Shown here in pieces: positions 50,710-59,856 of a stretch of 64,000 nucleotides of DNA. The notes beneath the pieces are model-generated. The model ran no database searches and was not told the origin of the DNA. It saw only the letters and a list, made by a program, of their open reading frames with translations. This DNA is from an alpha proteobacterium HIMB5 (lineage in GTDB: Bacteria > Pseudomonadota > Alphaproteobacteria > Pelagibacterales > Pelagibacteraceae), in NCBI GenBank assembly GCA_000299095.1, contig CP003809.1:372001-436000 (forward strand). Direction: 5' to 3'. The position numbers were made by a program, and so were the translations under genes. Within the stretch, counting starts at the first letter, position 1. The number at the start of each line of letters is the position of its first letter.

Positions 50710-52320
50710 ATGAATAAAATATTTTCATTCTTTGATAGAACTTTTCTTGATTTAGGTCGTCAGTTTAAGTGGACTTACTTACCACCATTAATGGTTTATA
50801 TGGCTGCTGGTATTTCAGGATTAACGGGTATTGTTGGAACATTTTTTGTAAAAGATTATTTAAATTTATCAGCAGCCTTTCTTGCAGGACTTGGTTTTTG
50901 GGCCGGAATACCTTGGGCTCTTAAAATGCCATTAGGTCATTTAGTTGATCTTATCTGGAAGAAAAAAAATTATATGGTTTACTTTGGAGCTTCATTGATC
51001 GCTCTTAGTTTATTGATCATGTATGGATTAATTGTTCATACAGAACATATGTCAGCTTATCTTAAAGTTGAAAACTGGTTTGTAATCAGTGTGATCCTTG
51101 CTCCAGTTGGTTACGTTGTTCAAGATGTTGTAGCAGATGCAATGACAGTTGAAGCAGTTCCATTATCTGATGAACAAGGAAATGATTACTCAAAAGATCA
51201 AATAAAAGTAATGCATACAACAATGCAAACACTTGGAAGATTTGCAATAATTGGTGGAACAGTATTGGTTGCTTTTATTAATGTAATTTTATTTAGAAAT
51301 GTTGAAAACTTAGAGCTTGATCAAAAAATAGATTTGTATGGATCTGTTTATATTTACGCTTTAATCATTCCAATTGTCTCTATCTTTGGAGTTATTTTAG
51401 CTAATTATCTAAGAGCTCAAAAAATTAAAGAGCTAAGTTCAAAAGGATTAGAATTTAAAGAAGAGAGAGGAGAAGAAAAAACAAAAGTTAATTGGTGGAT
51501 TTTAGGTGGAAGTTTAATTTTTGTGATTTTTACTTTATCTGTTGGATCTTTTAAAGTTCCTTTTGCACAAGAAATTGTTTTCATTGGCTCTGTAGTGATC
51601 ATCTTGTTTTTGATGTTTAAACTTATCAAAGAGTTACCAGAAGAATTAAGATTAACAATTGTTGGAACAGCAGTTATCATTTTTGTATTTAGAGCAATGC
51701 CAGGACCTGGACCTGGTCTTACTTGGTTTGAAATTGATGTTTTAAAATTTAATGAGCAATTTTTCTCAGTTTTATCATTACTTGCATCAATATTAACATT
51801 AGCTGGGATTGTTTTATTAAGACCGTTTATGGCTAATAATTCAATTGCAAGAATTATAGTTATTTTAAGTATTGCAGGTGCAATTTTATTTTTACCAAGT
51901 GTTGGAATGTATTATGGATTTCATAATTGGACAGCATCATTAACGGGAGGTGTTGTTGATGCTAAATTTATTGCAATAATTAATACTGCTTTAGAATCTC
52001 CACTTGGTCAAATATCAATGATCCCATTACTTGCTTGGATTGCTAAAAATGCACCAGCTCATTTAAAAGCAACTTTCTTTGCAGTATTTGCTTCTTTTAC
52101 TAACCTTGCTTTATCAGCAAGTGCATTAGGGACTAAATATTTAAATGAAATCTTTACAGTCACTCGAGAAGTAAAAGATAAAGTAACAGGTGAAATTCAA
52201 ACAACAGCTGATTATTCTGAACTTGGAATTTTGTTAATTGTTGTAACTTTACTAACTTTAATCTTACCTATTCTATTCGTATTTATAATTAATAATAGTA
52301 AATATAAAACTACAGAATAA
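50710..52320 (+). CDS. MFS carrier resembling the BT1/folate-biopterin transporter family
   Basis: A 536-aa protein with about twelve to fourteen membrane segments. The early helix-loop K-M-P-L-G-H-L-V-D and Q-D-V-V-A-D-A-M-T-V-E are reminiscent of the BT1 family, in which Q-D-V-V-x-D and a similar first loop are conserved. A charged loop around residues 235-260 splits the halves. Substrate uncertain: pterins or another metabolite. It follows the SRAP gene after 2 bp. Confidence 0.65.
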   Translation: MNKIFSFFDRTFLDLGRQFKWTYLPPLMVYMAAGISGLTGIVGTFFVKDYLNLSAAFLAGLGFWAGIPWALKMPLGHLVDLIWKKKNYMVYFGASLIALSLLIMYGLIVHTEHMSAYLKVENWFVISVILAPVGYVVQDVVADAMTVEAVPLSDEQGNDYSKDQIKVMHTTMQTLGRFAIIGGTVLVAFINVILFRNVENLELDQKIDLYGSVYIYALIIPIVSIFGVILANYLRAQKIKELSSKGLEFKEERGEEKTKVNWWILGGSLIFVIFTLSVGSFKVPFAQEIVFIGSVVIILFLMFKLIKELPEELRLTIVGTAVIIFVFRAMPGPGPGLTWFEIDVLKFNEQFFSVLSLLASILTLAGIVLLRPFMANNSIARIIVILSIAGAILFLPSVGMYYGFHNWTASLTGGVVDAKFIAIINTALESPLGQISMIPLLAWIAKNAPAHLKATFFAVFASFTNLALSASALGTKYLNEIFTVTREVKDKVTGEIQTTADYSELGILLIVVTLLTLILPILFVFIINNSKYKTTE

Positions 52321-52321
52321 T

Positions 52322-53617
52322 TTATCTCTTTTTTTTATTTCTCTTATTTTTGAAAGTAAAGTTTTTAGGTCTTTTTCTATTTTTAAATTTCTTTTTAAAT
52401 TTAAATTTTTTATCTTTTTGATCACGATTATCTTTTGACTTAAATTTCTTTTTATTTTTATTTTTTTTGAATTTGCCTTTGAATTTTTTATTCTTTTTAT
52501 ATGATGGGTTCTTTACTTGTTCTTTTAATTTAAAATCAGGATCAATTAATTTTTGAATGGATCTCCACATACTATAATCATGATTAGTTAGAAAAGTCAT
52601 GGCAGATCCTTCTTTCCCAGCTCTTCCAGTTCTTCCAATTCTGTGAATATAATCCTCAGGAACTTGTGGAAGATCATAATTTATTACATGCTGAATTAAT
52701 GGAATATCCAAACCACGTGCGGCAACATCTGTTGCAACTAAAATTCTACTTTTACCCGATCTAAACCCTCTTATAACTCGATCTCTTTTACTCTGTCTTA
52801 AATTTCCATGAATGGCATCAGCTGAATGACCATCATATTTTAATCTTTTAACAATTTTATCAGCACCATGTTTTGTTTTTACAAAAACTAATATTGAACC
52901 TGATCTTTCAACTAATTGATTAATAAGTTCGTGATATTTTTTATCTGGCGTGATTTGAAAAGTTTTTTGTTTAATTTTTTCAATTGGAGTTGAAACTGAT
53001 CCAACAGATACTCTTTCAGGGTTTTTTAAATATTTTTCTGAAATTTTTAAAATATCATCCGGTAATGTTGCAGAAAATAATAATGTTTGATGACTTTTTG
53101 GAATATGTCTTAAAATCAATTCTATTTGAGGAGTAAAACCCATATCCAACATTCGATCTGTTTCATCTAAAACTAGATATGTGACTTTATAAAGTTTTAA
53201 TGATTTTCTTTCTATGTGATCATTAATTCTTCCAGGTGTTCCAACAATTATTCTTGTTCTTTTAGTAAGTTGCCTTAGTTGTTTTTGCATACTCTCACCA
53301 CCTATTAGGAGAGCTGAATTGATATTAATCTCTTTAGTATTAAGTTTTGTAACTGTTTGCATAACTTGTGATGCAAGTTCTCTTGTTGGGCAAATAATTA
53401 ATGCCATCGCATTTTTATCTTTTATTAATTTATTAATCATAGGAATGGTAAACGCTAAAGTTTTTCCAGTTCCTGTTTGAGCAGTTCCTAAAATATCTTT
53501 ACCCGTTAAACTAATTGGAATGGATTGACTTTGAATAGGTGTGGGCGTTTTAAAATCTGCAAATTTAAGTGAGTTCTTTAACTGATTTTCTAAAGGGAGT
53601 TCATTGAAATTATTCAT
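52322..53617 (-). CDS. DEAD-box-type RNA helicase with D-E-T-D motif II and lysine-rich tail
   Basis: I chose ATG 53617 (431 aa). Motifs: Q-motif F-x-x-P-T-P-I-Q, Walker A A-Q-T-G-T-G-K-T (residues 46-53), S-A-T (183-185) and H-R-I-G-R-T-G-R. Motif II is D151-E-T-D154 where the family has D-E-A-D. The last ~70 residues are almost all K, F, N and R, a basic RNA-binding tail. It is RhlE-like and would act in ribosome assembly or mRNA turnover, which is general for the family. Confidence 0.92.
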   Translation of the reverse strand: MNNFNELPLENQLKNSLKFADFKTPTPIQSQSIPISLTGKDILGTAQTGTGKTLAFTIPMINKLIKDKNAMALIICPTRELASQVMQTVTKLNTKEININSALLIGGESMQKQLRQLTKRTRIIVGTPGRINDHIERKSLKLYKVTYLVLDETDRMLDMGFTPQIELILRHIPKSHQTLLFSATLPDDILKISEKYLKNPERVSVGSVSTPIEKIKQKTFQITPDKKYHELINQLVERSGSILVFVKTKHGADKIVKRLKYDGHSADAIHGNLRQSKRDRVIRGFRSGKSRILVATDVAARGLDIPLIQHVINYDLPQVPEDYIHRIGRTGRAGKEGSAMTFLTNHDYSMWRSIQKLIDPDFKLKEQVKNPSYKKNKKFKGKFKKNKNKKKFKSKDNRDQKDKKFKFKKKFKNRKRPKNFTFKNKRNKKKR

Positions 53618-53700
53618 ATAATAGTAATTGAGGGAGGTGCTTATACTGTTTATTAACAATATCAATATTATTAATAATAGTTATTAAATTCTAATAAGGA

Positions 53701-54663
53701 TTAAATGTTTGGGAAAAAACATTTAAATTTTCTACTGTATTTGATGGTTTCTTCTGGATTAAAATCTTTGCATTTTTCATTTTTATTCTCACATCTAGAA
53801 TAGAACGAGCATCCTTTAGGAGGATTGATTGGATCAGGTAGCTCTGTCTCAATTAAACTTTGAATTTCAATTTTTTGATTGGTTTTAGGTATACTTTTCA
53901 AAAGTAAGTTTGTGTATGGATGAAAAGGTTTTTGAAATAATTCCTCAGCATTAGATTTTTCAACTATATCTCCAAAATACATAACCATTACCCTGTCACA
54001 TATAGCTTCTATCACTGCAAGATCATGACTAATTACAATATAAGACAATTCAAATTTTTTCTGTAAGTCGTTTAATAAATTTAATATTTGCGATTGAACC
54101 GAAACGTCCAGAGCAGAAACTGGTTCGTCTAGAATTATAATTTTTGCTTTAGAGAGCAATACTCTTGCAATACCAATTCTTTGAGCTTGCCCCCCTGAAA
54201 ATTCGTGTGGGAAACGATTTAAAAATTCTTCTTTTAAATTAACTTCTTTAATTATGTTTTTAATCTCTTTTTCAATTTCTTTTTCATCGAGATTTCTAAG
54301 ATATTTTAAAGGTACTGCTAAAGATTGATAGATTGTTTTTCTTGGATTGAGACTACTGATTGGGTCTTGGAACATATATTGAATATGATTTGGTAGTTCA
54401 TACTTTTCATAATTATTTATATCTTTGTCTTGTATCTTAATTTCACCTGAAGAGGGTGTAATTAATCCTGCTAACATTTTCGCTAATGTTGATTTACCAC
54501 AACCAGATTCACCAACTATTCCAAGTGACTCTTTTGATTTTAAATTAATGTTAATATTGTTTACGGCTCTTAAATTTATTGATTGCTTATTAAATAAACC
54601 TTTATTTTTTGAATAAAACTTTGAGAGATTATTTGCAGATAAAATGTCCATCGTATTATTCAT
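53701..54663 (-). CDS. Oligopeptide-type ABC transporter ATPase (OppF/DppF)
   Basis: I chose ATG 54663 (M-N-N-T-M, 320 aa), overlapping the previous gene by 8 bp. Walker A G-E-S-G-C-G-K-S-T (near residue 52), F-S-G-G-Q-A-Q-R-I signature, Walker B I-I-I-L-D-E-P-V-S-A-L-D and the C-terminal C-x-F-Y-S-R-C-E-N extension with cysteines typical of OppF. It pairs with the ATPase half of the preceding fusion. Near-standard length. Confidence 0.93.
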   Translation of the reverse strand: MNNTMDILSANNLSKFYSKNKGLFNKQSINLRAVNNININLKSKESLGIVGESGCGKSTLAKMLAGLITPSSGEIKIQDKDINNYEKYELPNHIQYMFQDPISSLNPRKTIYQSLAVPLKYLRNLDEKEIEKEIKNIIKEVNLKEEFLNRFPHEFSGGQAQRIGIARVLLSKAKIIILDEPVSALDVSVQSQILNLLNDLQKKFELSYIVISHDLAVIEAICDRVMVMYFGDIVEKSNAEELFQKPFHPYTNLLLKSIPKTNQKIEIQSLIETELPDPINPPKGCSFYSRCENKNEKCKDFNPEETIKYSRKFKCFFPNI

Positions 54664-56518
54664 GAGGATATAAACACCTAACCTCACTGTCTCCTTTCTG
54701 AACTATTTTGATATCCTCATCCAGGCAGTTATCTTTTTTAATTAAGCACCGACTAGCAAATGAACATCCAATTTCTTTCTTATATGTAATTGATGGAGGG
54801 CTACCTAATATCGTTGGAAGTTTTCTTTTACCAAACCCAATATGAGGAACACACTCCATCAACTGATTTGTATAAGGATGTCTTGGCTTCTTCATTATAT
54901 TTTCAGTTTTACCTTCCTCAACAATTTGACCTCCATACATTACAATTACTCGATCACAAATTTGTGAAACAACCCCAAAATCATGAGAAATGAATAAAAC
55001 AGATAATCCTCTCTTTTTTCTTAAAGTATCTAATAATGATAAAATTTGAGCTTGAACCGTTACATCTAATGCAGTTGTTGGTTCATCTGCAATAATTAAT
55101 TCTGGATCATTCGTTAACGCCATTGCAATAGAAACTCTTTGTCTCATTCCACCTGATAATTCATGAGGATATGAATTCCATACATTTTCAATATTAGGAA
55201 TTTGAACTAACTTTAATAATTCTTTACCTTTTAATGTAGCTTCTTTATTTTTTTGATGATTGTGTTCAATAAATGCTTCTTCAAGCTGTTTTCCAATTTT
55301 AATTAAGGGATGTAGGGTAGAAAGAGGGTCTTGAAAAATATATGAAATTTTATTTCCTCTTAACTCTCTAATTTGCTCATAATTCATTTTTAAAATATCA
55401 TCACCCTGAAATTTTACTGATCCATCAACAATCACACCTGGAGGAGAGGCAACAAGACAAGTAATTGATAATGCAGTTACAGATTTTCCAGAACCACTTT
55501 CACCAATTAATCCTAAACATTCACCTTTTTTTATATCAAATGAAATATCCTTAGATGCTAGGTGTAATTTGTTATCAAATTCAAAAGCCGTAGTTAAATT
55601 CTGTACTGATAAAAAAGAATTGCTGTTATTTTCAACATTTTTATTTAATTTAACTTGTGTAACAGGCTGAGGTTTGACTAATTCTCCTTTGCTTAATCTT
55701 GGATCTAACGCATCTCTAATACCATCACCAAATAAATTAACACCAATAACAATTAAGAAAATCATAGCTCCTGGCACATATGAAGTATGAGGATTAACAA
55801 TTAACGAACTTCTTCCTTCTCCAAGCATCGAACCTAAATCAGCCTGTGGAGGTTGTGAACCTAAACCTAAAAATGATAATCCAGCTGTTTCTAGTATCAT
55901 CCAGCCAACTGTCGTTGAAATTGTAACAACTATTACCGGAAGAATATTTGGAAAAATTTCATAAATAATAATTTTAAAATTACTCATTCCAGATAATCTT
56001 GCAGCATCAATGAACTCTTTGTTAGCAATAGTAACAGTGACACCTCTGATGTTTCTTGCAAAAAAAGGAATGTTAACTAAAGCAACTGCTATCATTGCAT
56101 TAAAAAGACCAGGGCCTAAAACTGCAACTATTGCAAGAGCTAACAAAATATAAGGAAATGCCATTAAGACATCTATGACACGCATAATAACGTTGTCAGT
56201 TTTGTTTCCATAAAACCCAGCAATAGTTCCAAGTATCGATCCAATAGTTGCTGAAATTAAAGCTGCTGATATTCCAACCAATAAACTTAATCTAGTTCCC
56301 CATAATAATCTTGATAACATATCTCTACCTAAGTGATCTGTACCAAGTAAGTATCCTTCTGAAAAAGGTAAAAGAAATCTGTCACTAGTTTTAATGACAT
56401 CAGGATCTTTTAATGGCAATAAAGGACTTAAAAATGAAACTATAAAAATTATAATTAATAAAATTCCACCAAATAAAGCAAGTTTGTTTCTTGAAATTAA
56501 TTTTAAAAAATTAATCAT
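54656..56518 (-). CDS. Fused oligopeptide-type ABC permease (DppC) and ATPase (DppD)
   Basis: A 620-aa fusion. Residues 1-~275 are a DppC-type permease (N-terminal anchor, L-L-G-T-D-H-L-G-R-D-M-L-S-R near residue 58, EAA motif D-A-A-R-L-S-G-M-S). Residues ~300-620 are a DppD-type ATPase (Walker A G-E-S-G-S-G-K-S, E-L-S-G-G-M-R-Q-R-V signature, I-I-A-D-E-P-T-T-A-L-D). Usually these are separate genes; no stop or frameshift occurs in the joint. The ATPase part ends with the C-S-F-A-S-R-C cysteines. Confidence 0.93.
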   Translation of the reverse strand: MINFLKLISRNKLALFGGILLIIIFIVSFLSPLLPLKDPDVIKTSDRFLLPFSEGYLLGTDHLGRDMLSRLLWGTRLSLLVGISAALISATIGSILGTIAGFYGNKTDNVIMRVIDVLMAFPYILLALAIVAVLGPGLFNAMIAVALVNIPFFARNIRGVTVTIANKEFIDAARLSGMSNFKIIIYEIFPNILPVIVVTISTTVGWMILETAGLSFLGLGSQPPQADLGSMLGEGRSSLIVNPHTSYVPGAMIFLIVIGVNLFGDGIRDALDPRLSKGELVKPQPVTQVKLNKNVENNSNSFLSVQNLTTAFEFDNKLHLASKDISFDIKKGECLGLIGESGSGKSVTALSITCLVASPPGVIVDGSVKFQGDDILKMNYEQIRELRGNKISYIFQDPLSTLHPLIKIGKQLEEAFIEHNHQKNKEATLKGKELLKLVQIPNIENVWNSYPHELSGGMRQRVSIAMALTNDPELIIADEPTTALDVTVQAQILSLLDTLRKKRGLSVLFISHDFGVVSQICDRVIVMYGGQIVEEGKTENIMKKPRHPYTNQLMECVPHIGFGKRKLPTILGSPPSITYKKEIGCSFASRCLIKKDNCLDEDIKIVQKGDSEVRCLYPHE

Positions 56519-57456
56519 TTAATCCTTGGATCTAAATATCTTTGTAACAAATCAACTGCGATATTGAATAATACATAGCAAGCAGCAACAAACATGACAC
56601 CACCCTGAACAAGCAAAATATCTCTTTTTAAAATTGCATCTACCAACATTCTTCCAACACCAGGCCACTGAAAAACAATTTCAATAAAAACAGATCCAGA
56701 TAAAACAAATCCAGCTTGCAAACCTAAAATTGGAAGAATAGTGACTATTGCAATTCTTAAAACGTGTTTAAAAAGTACATTTCCTTCTCTAACTCCTTTA
56801 GCTCTTGCTGTTCTAATATAGTCTTGTCTAAGTATTTCTAAAACAGAGTTTCTTGTTATTCTTGCAACTACTCCAGTTGCAACCAATGCAAGTGCAATTG
56901 CAGGCATAATTAAATGATGTATTAAATCTAAAAAATCTCCACCACCATAAATTGCATACATTCCTGATACTGGGAGCCATTGTAAATTTACTGCAAATAA
57001 CAAAATCATCATCATTCCTAAAAAAAATGACGGTAACGAAATTCCAGTTAAAACAGTAAAAGTGATTATTTTATCCGTAATGGTGTATTGTTTAAATGCA
57101 GAGATTGTTCCAATTAAAACTCCAACAACAGAACATAAAATAAAAGCGGTTCCTGATAAAATTAATGTAGCATTAAATCTTTCTAAAATTTCATCTAATA
57201 CTGGACGATTTAAAGCAAATGATCTTCCAAGATCACCTTGAACCAAGTTACCAAGCCAAATAAAGTATCTTTGGACCAAACCCTTATCTAATCCAAGTTG
57301 CTCATTAAGTAATTTTACATTTTCTGGTGTTGCGTAAGAACCAAGTATTGCAGTTGCTGGATCTCCTGGAATGAGAGAAATAATAAAAAAAACTATAATC
57401 GTAATACCTAAAAGAACAGGAATTGCAGATAGTAATCTTTGAACGAGATAATTCAT
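56515..57456 (-). CDS. Oligopeptide-type ABC transporter permease (DppB)
   Basis: A 313-aa permease with six membrane segments, starting M-N-Y-L-V-Q-R-L-L-S-A-I-P-V-L as in DppB/OppB. The conserved I-P-G-D-P-A near residue 30 and the EAA motif R-A-K-G-V-R-E near residue 210-220 are present. It overlaps the next gene by 4 bp and lies after the hairpin that follows the binding-protein gene. Confidence 0.93.
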   Translation of the reverse strand: MNYLVQRLLSAIPVLLGITIIVFFIISLIPGDPATAILGSYATPENVKLLNEQLGLDKGLVQRYFIWLGNLVQGDLGRSFALNRPVLDEILERFNATLILSGTAFILCSVVGVLIGTISAFKQYTITDKIITFTVLTGISLPSFFLGMMMILLFAVNLQWLPVSGMYAIYGGGDFLDLIHHLIMPAIALALVATGVVARITRNSVLEILRQDYIRTARAKGVREGNVLFKHVLRIAIVTILPILGLQAGFVLSGSVFIEIVFQWPGVGRMLVDAILKRDILLVQGGVMFVAACYVLFNIAVDLLQRYLDPRIK

Positions 57457-57463
57457 AATAATA

Positions 57464-57487
57464 CCCTAGGCTTTTTTAAGCCTAGGG
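57464..57487. promoter_or_regulatory. Intercistronic hairpin between binding-protein and permease genes
   Basis: CCCTAGGCTT (57464-57473) and AAGCCTAGGG (57478-57487) form a perfect 10-bp stem with a 4-nt loop. On the coding (minus) strand it comes 25 bp after the binding-protein stop and ends 7 bp before the dppB start. As with the hairpin at 16819-16840, it probably raises the binding-protein to permease ratio. Confidence 0.75.
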
Positions 57488-57512
57488 CAACTATTATAAT
57501 TCTTAACTTTTT

Positions 57513-59078
57513 TTAGTTTTTCTTAACGTCTTTTAATAAAAGTAAGAATGAAGGTTGAAGTGAGAAGTTACTCACTTTGCTGCTAGTAACTGCGTTTTGT
57601 TTCCAGTTAGCAACAAATACCCACGGAGCATCTTCTTGAACAATTTCTTGCATCTCTTTATACAATTTTGCTCTTTCTGCTTGGTCAGTTGATGATCTTG
57701 CTTTATTTAAAAGCTCATCAACTTTAGGGTTTGAGTAATATCCAGAGTTAAATCCTCCTTTATCAGGCCAAGATTCCGTTCTTAGCGCTAAGAAAGGAAG
57801 TGTATCAGGATCGTTTGTCATCCATGCCATCTCTGCCATGTCTGCTTTTCCTTCTAAACCTGGGTTTACTTCACCTAGGAATGAGTTCCATTCAAAAGTT
57901 TTGATTTCAACATCAAAACCTACAGCTTTAAGATCTGCCTGTATTGCAGTTCCCATTGCAACAGGATCTAACATTCCAGAACCACCTTCAGTAACATAGA
58001 AAGTAAGTTTTGCACCTTCTACTCCTGCTTCTTTAATTAAAGCTTTTGCTTTAGCAGGATCATAAGGATACGGTTGTAAACTATTGTTATAAGCCCATGC
58101 AAATGCTGGAGGTGTTGGTCCAGCAGCTATCGCAGCTGTTCCTTCTAACACGTCATTTACAATTGCTTGTTTGTTAATAGCATAGTTCGCAGCTTGTCTT
58201 ACTTTTTTATCAGCAAAAGGTCCTTCTTTTGCATTTAAAATCAAGAACCAAACGTGAGGCCCTGCTTGTTCAACTACACTAAATTTACTACCACTAAATT
58301 TACTTAATGATGCAGGAGGAACTTCAACCATCATGTCAATTCCGCCTGAAAGCATCTCAGCAACTCTAGTGTTAGCATCAGTTATAGGTCTAAAAACAAC
58401 TGCATCTGTTCCAGCTTTTCCATCCCAGTAACCAGAGTTTTTATCTACAACAACTCTTTCATTTGATTTCCATTCTTTAAATTTGAATGCACCAGTACCA
58501 GAAGGATTTCTTCCAAAATCTTTTCCGTGTTTTTTAACACCTGCTGGTGAAACAATTAAACCTGTTGGATATGCTAAGTTAGATAAAAAAGGAGCATAAG
58601 GCTCATTCAATGTAAACTTAACAGTATTAGTATTTACTACATCAACTGATTTGATTGCTGAAAAAAAGAAAGATAGCGGGAAAGGTCCTGTATTATGATA
58701 AGGATGATCTTTGTTTAACATTCTATCAAAATTAAACTTCACTGCATCAGCATTGAAATCTGATCCATCATGAAACTTAATTCCTGATCTTAAATTAAAT
58801 GTATAAACTGTTCCGTCACTACTAATGTTCCAACTTTTTGCTAAAGCTGGTTCGACTTCTAATTTTCCGTCTGTATATCTTACAAGTCCATCATAGATAT
58901 TCATTACTATTCTAAAGTCATTTACAGCTGTAACTGTGCTTGGATCTAAAGATTTTGGTTCAGCTATTTGACCTACTACCAATACTTTGGCGTTAGATGA
59001 AACTGTAAAACCAGTAATGAAAACTAATGATAGAAGACTTATAAAAAATGTTCTTAACTTTTTTAAATTTTCAAACAT
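57513..59078 (-). CDS. Peptide/nickel-type ABC transporter solute-binding protein
   Basis: A 521-aa SBP_bac_5 protein. ATG 59078 is supported by the SD GGAGAG (59082-59087). A signal peptide occupies residues 1-~31 (V-S-S-N-A-K). Then V-G-Q-I-A-E-P-K-S-L-D-P-S and the family's hallmark F-H-D-G-S-D-F-N-A-D-A-V-K-F-N-F-D follow. Ligands of the family are peptides, nickel-chelates, glutathione or small amides. The divergent DUF1028/M20 genes suggest an amide or carbamoyl-amino-acid ligand (inference). Confidence 0.92.
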   Translation of the reverse strand: MFENLKKLRTFFISLLSLVFITGFTVSSNAKVLVVGQIAEPKSLDPSTVTAVNDFRIVMNIYDGLVRYTDGKLEVEPALAKSWNISSDGTVYTFNLRSGIKFHDGSDFNADAVKFNFDRMLNKDHPYHNTGPFPLSFFFSAIKSVDVVNTNTVKFTLNEPYAPFLSNLAYPTGLIVSPAGVKKHGKDFGRNPSGTGAFKFKEWKSNERVVVDKNSGYWDGKAGTDAVVFRPITDANTRVAEMLSGGIDMMVEVPPASLSKFSGSKFSVVEQAGPHVWFLILNAKEGPFADKKVRQAANYAINKQAIVNDVLEGTAAIAAGPTPPAFAWAYNNSLQPYPYDPAKAKALIKEAGVEGAKLTFYVTEGGSGMLDPVAMGTAIQADLKAVGFDVEIKTFEWNSFLGEVNPGLEGKADMAEMAWMTNDPDTLPFLALRTESWPDKGGFNSGYYSNPKVDELLNKARSSTDQAERAKLYKEMQEIVQEDAPWVFVANWKQNAVTSSKVSNFSLQPSFLLLLKDVKKN

Positions 59079-59220
59079 TTGCTCTCCATCGTTATATTTA
59101 TTTAAAATGAAGCCTAACAATTGATAATTTTGAATTCAACCCGATCATTTGTTCATTTCAGTTTTTTCTAAATAAAAAAAATAGTAAAAATATGCAATTT
59201 TGTAGTAGGCTATTTATTTT

Positions 59221-59856
59221 ATGACATTTTCAATTTTAGCTAGAAATTCAAAAACGGGTGAAATAGGAGGAGCTGCTGCTACAGGAAATCTTTGTGTAGG
59301 AGGTTGGGTTTTAAGAGGAGATATAAAAAAAGGTGTTACTGCATCACAAGGTTTTTACCCAAGCACTATTTGGGGAGAAAAAATTTTAAATAACTTAGAT
59401 AAATATTCACCCATAATAGCAACAAATAAAGTCATCAAAAATGATAAGCAAAAACATTACAGACAAGTTACTTGTTTAAACTTATCAGGCAAAGGTTTTT
59501 CATTTACAGGAAATAAAAATATAAATTATTGCAGCCATATAGTTTTACCAAATTTGGTTGTGAGTGGAAACATGTTGTCCAACGATAAAGTGATCAATAA
59601 AATTGTAGATAATTTTAAGTTTAAAAATGAACCTTTAGCAAAAACATTGCTTAAAGCTCTTAAAATAGGCAAAAAGTTTGGTAGCGACAAAAGAGGATTG
59701 ATGTCTGCTGCATTACTAGTCTTTAAAAAAAACAATCCACCATTAAATATAAGAGTGGATCATGATACAAATCCATTAGTAAAACTAGAAAAAATTCTAA
59801 AAATGACTAATAAAACTAAATATAAAGAGTGGATAAAAAAACTTCCAACTAAATAA
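59221..59856 (+). CDS. DUF1028-family (Ntn-hydrolase-like) protein
   Basis: A 211-aa protein starting M-T-F-S-I-L-A-R-N-S-K-T-G, the family's N-terminus, with T2 as the possible Ntn nucleophile once Met is removed. G-G-A-A-A-T-G-N-L and V-T-A-S-Q-G follow. DUF1028 genes are often linked to peptidases and peptide transporters; here they lie divergent from the Dpp operon and 1 bp ahead of the M20 gene. Activity unknown; amidohydrolase is plausible. Confidence 0.88.
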   Translation: MTFSILARNSKTGEIGGAAATGNLCVGGWVLRGDIKKGVTASQGFYPSTIWGEKILNNLDKYSPIIATNKVIKNDKQKHYRQVTCLNLSGKGFSFTGNKNINYCSHIVLPNLVVSGNMLSNDKVINKIVDNFKFKNEPLAKTLLKALKIGKKFGSDKRGLMSAALLVFKKNNPPLNIRVDHDTNPLVKLEKILKMTNKTKYKEWIKKLPTK

